In this document: in pieces, positions 6,099-6,381 of the stretch
How the letters are laid out: each line of letters begins with the position of its first letter
How positions within the stretch are numbered: position 1 is the first letter of the stretch
DNA from: an uncultured Ruminococcus sp.
GTDB taxonomy: Bacteria > Bacillota > Clostridia > Oscillospirales > Ruminococcaceae
NCBI GenBank assembly: GCA_902772615.1
Contig: CACYBC010000077.1
Coordinates: forward strand, 1-6,381
Length of the DNA stretch: 6,381 nt
Direction: 5' to 3'
Notes under the pieces: generated by a model
Told to the model about the DNA's origin: nothing
Seen by the model: the letters and a program-made list of their open reading frames with translations, nothing else
Database searches by the model: none
Position numbers and translations under genes: made by a program

Positions 6099-6381
6099 AT
6101 GGAATACGATCTGACACAGTTTCTCGTCCCTGATTTCTATGAACAGTTCTCCTGCAAATGCGGGGAATGCCGCAGCAGCTGCTGCGAAGGCTGGGATGTT
6201 GCGATCTCACAGAAGGAATACTTCGACATTCTCAGCATAAGCACTACGGAAGAGATCCAGAGAAGGATCTCCAGGGCTTTCTACATACCCAGAGACGCCT
6301 CGCCCGAAAGATATGCGGTGCTGAACCACGACTGGCTCGGCAACTGTCCGCTGCGCGCTGAGGACGGGCTATGCCTGCTGC
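6099..6381 (+). CDS. YkgJ/FliB-like cysteine-motif protein, putative lysine N-methylase (3' end outside window)
   Basis: Ninety-four residues are visible before the window ends. They begin MEYDLTQFLVPDFYEQFSCK and carry a cysteine cluster, C19-x-C21-xx-C24-xxx-C28-C29-EGWDV, then a second block, GNCPLRAEDGLC (C83, C92). The order VPDFY, CxxC...CC-GW, GxCP...GLC is that of proteins annotated as flagellin lysine N-methylase (FliB) and the wider YkgJ (UPF0153) metal-binding family. FliB in Salmonella methylates lysines on flagellin; many homologues occur in organisms with no known flagella and their targets are unknown. The ATG at 6099 is chosen because the family motif starts right after it and the promoter-like element precedes it. 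There is no ribosome binding site. The gene is in a separate transcription unit from PAP2. The rest of the protein, normally several hundred residues, is not in view, so the methylase assignment is by N-terminal motif only. Confidence 0.7.
   Translation, partial: MEYDLTQFLVPDFYEQFSCKCGECRSSCCEGWDVAISQKEYFDILSISTTEEIQRRISRAFYIPRDASPERYAVLNHDWLGNCPLRAEDGLCLL

Noticed and set aside
6158..6361. Plus-strand open frame of 67 codons near the right edge
   Set aside because: It overlaps the FliB-like gene in a different frame; the cysteine motif is only found in the frame starting at 6099.

Overview
The window reads left to right on the + strand as five protein-coding genes, the first and last cut by the window edges. 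In order they are: the C-terminal part of a PAS-type sensor protein; a complete asparagine synthetase A (asnA); a 1023-residue protein that joins a ferredoxin:thioredoxin reductase catalytic (FTRc) domain to an M16C presequence-protease-like (PreP) metallopeptidase; a PAP2-family membrane phosphatase; and the start of a YkgJ/FliB-like cysteine-motif protein (putative lysine N-methylase). No tRNA, rRNA, CRISPR array, insertion sequence or phage gene was seen.

The organism is probably an anaerobe. The codon style combines moderately high GC with many AGA/AGG arginine and ATA isoleucine codons. An AT-rich TATA-like element (AAATATATAA) lies about 40-48 bases before the last gene, which has no Shine-Dalgarno sequence. 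These features resemble gut or rumen Methanomassiliicoccales (Thermoplasmata archaea). Against this, the protein families (AsnA, PreP, FliB-like, PAS arrays with an FVHPDDR-type motif) are common in Clostridia, and a clean GC hairpin plus T-tract follows the PAP2 gene, which is a bacterial-style terminator. I lean towards a host-associated archaeon with many bacterial-type genes, but a Firmicute is not excluded.

Layout: 3-833 PAS protein end; 834-919 intergenic with weak promoter-like sequence and a T6 tract; 920-1930 asnA; 1931-1973 short gap with a TATA-like stretch and a strong GGAGGA ribosome binding site; 1974-5045 FTRc-PreP fusion; 5045-5950 PAP2, overlapping the previous stop by one base (TGATG); 5951-6098 intergenic with terminator and a new promoter; 6099-end FliB-like gene.

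The fusion and PAP2 genes form a translationally coupled pair, and asnA may be in the same transcript. The outstanding object is the fusion. All six FTRc cysteines and the CHC histidine are present in the first 65 residues, and a complete PreP active site follows in the same frame. This suggests a self-contained, ferredoxin-driven, redox-controlled or disulfide-reducing peptidase. That function is inferred, not shown.
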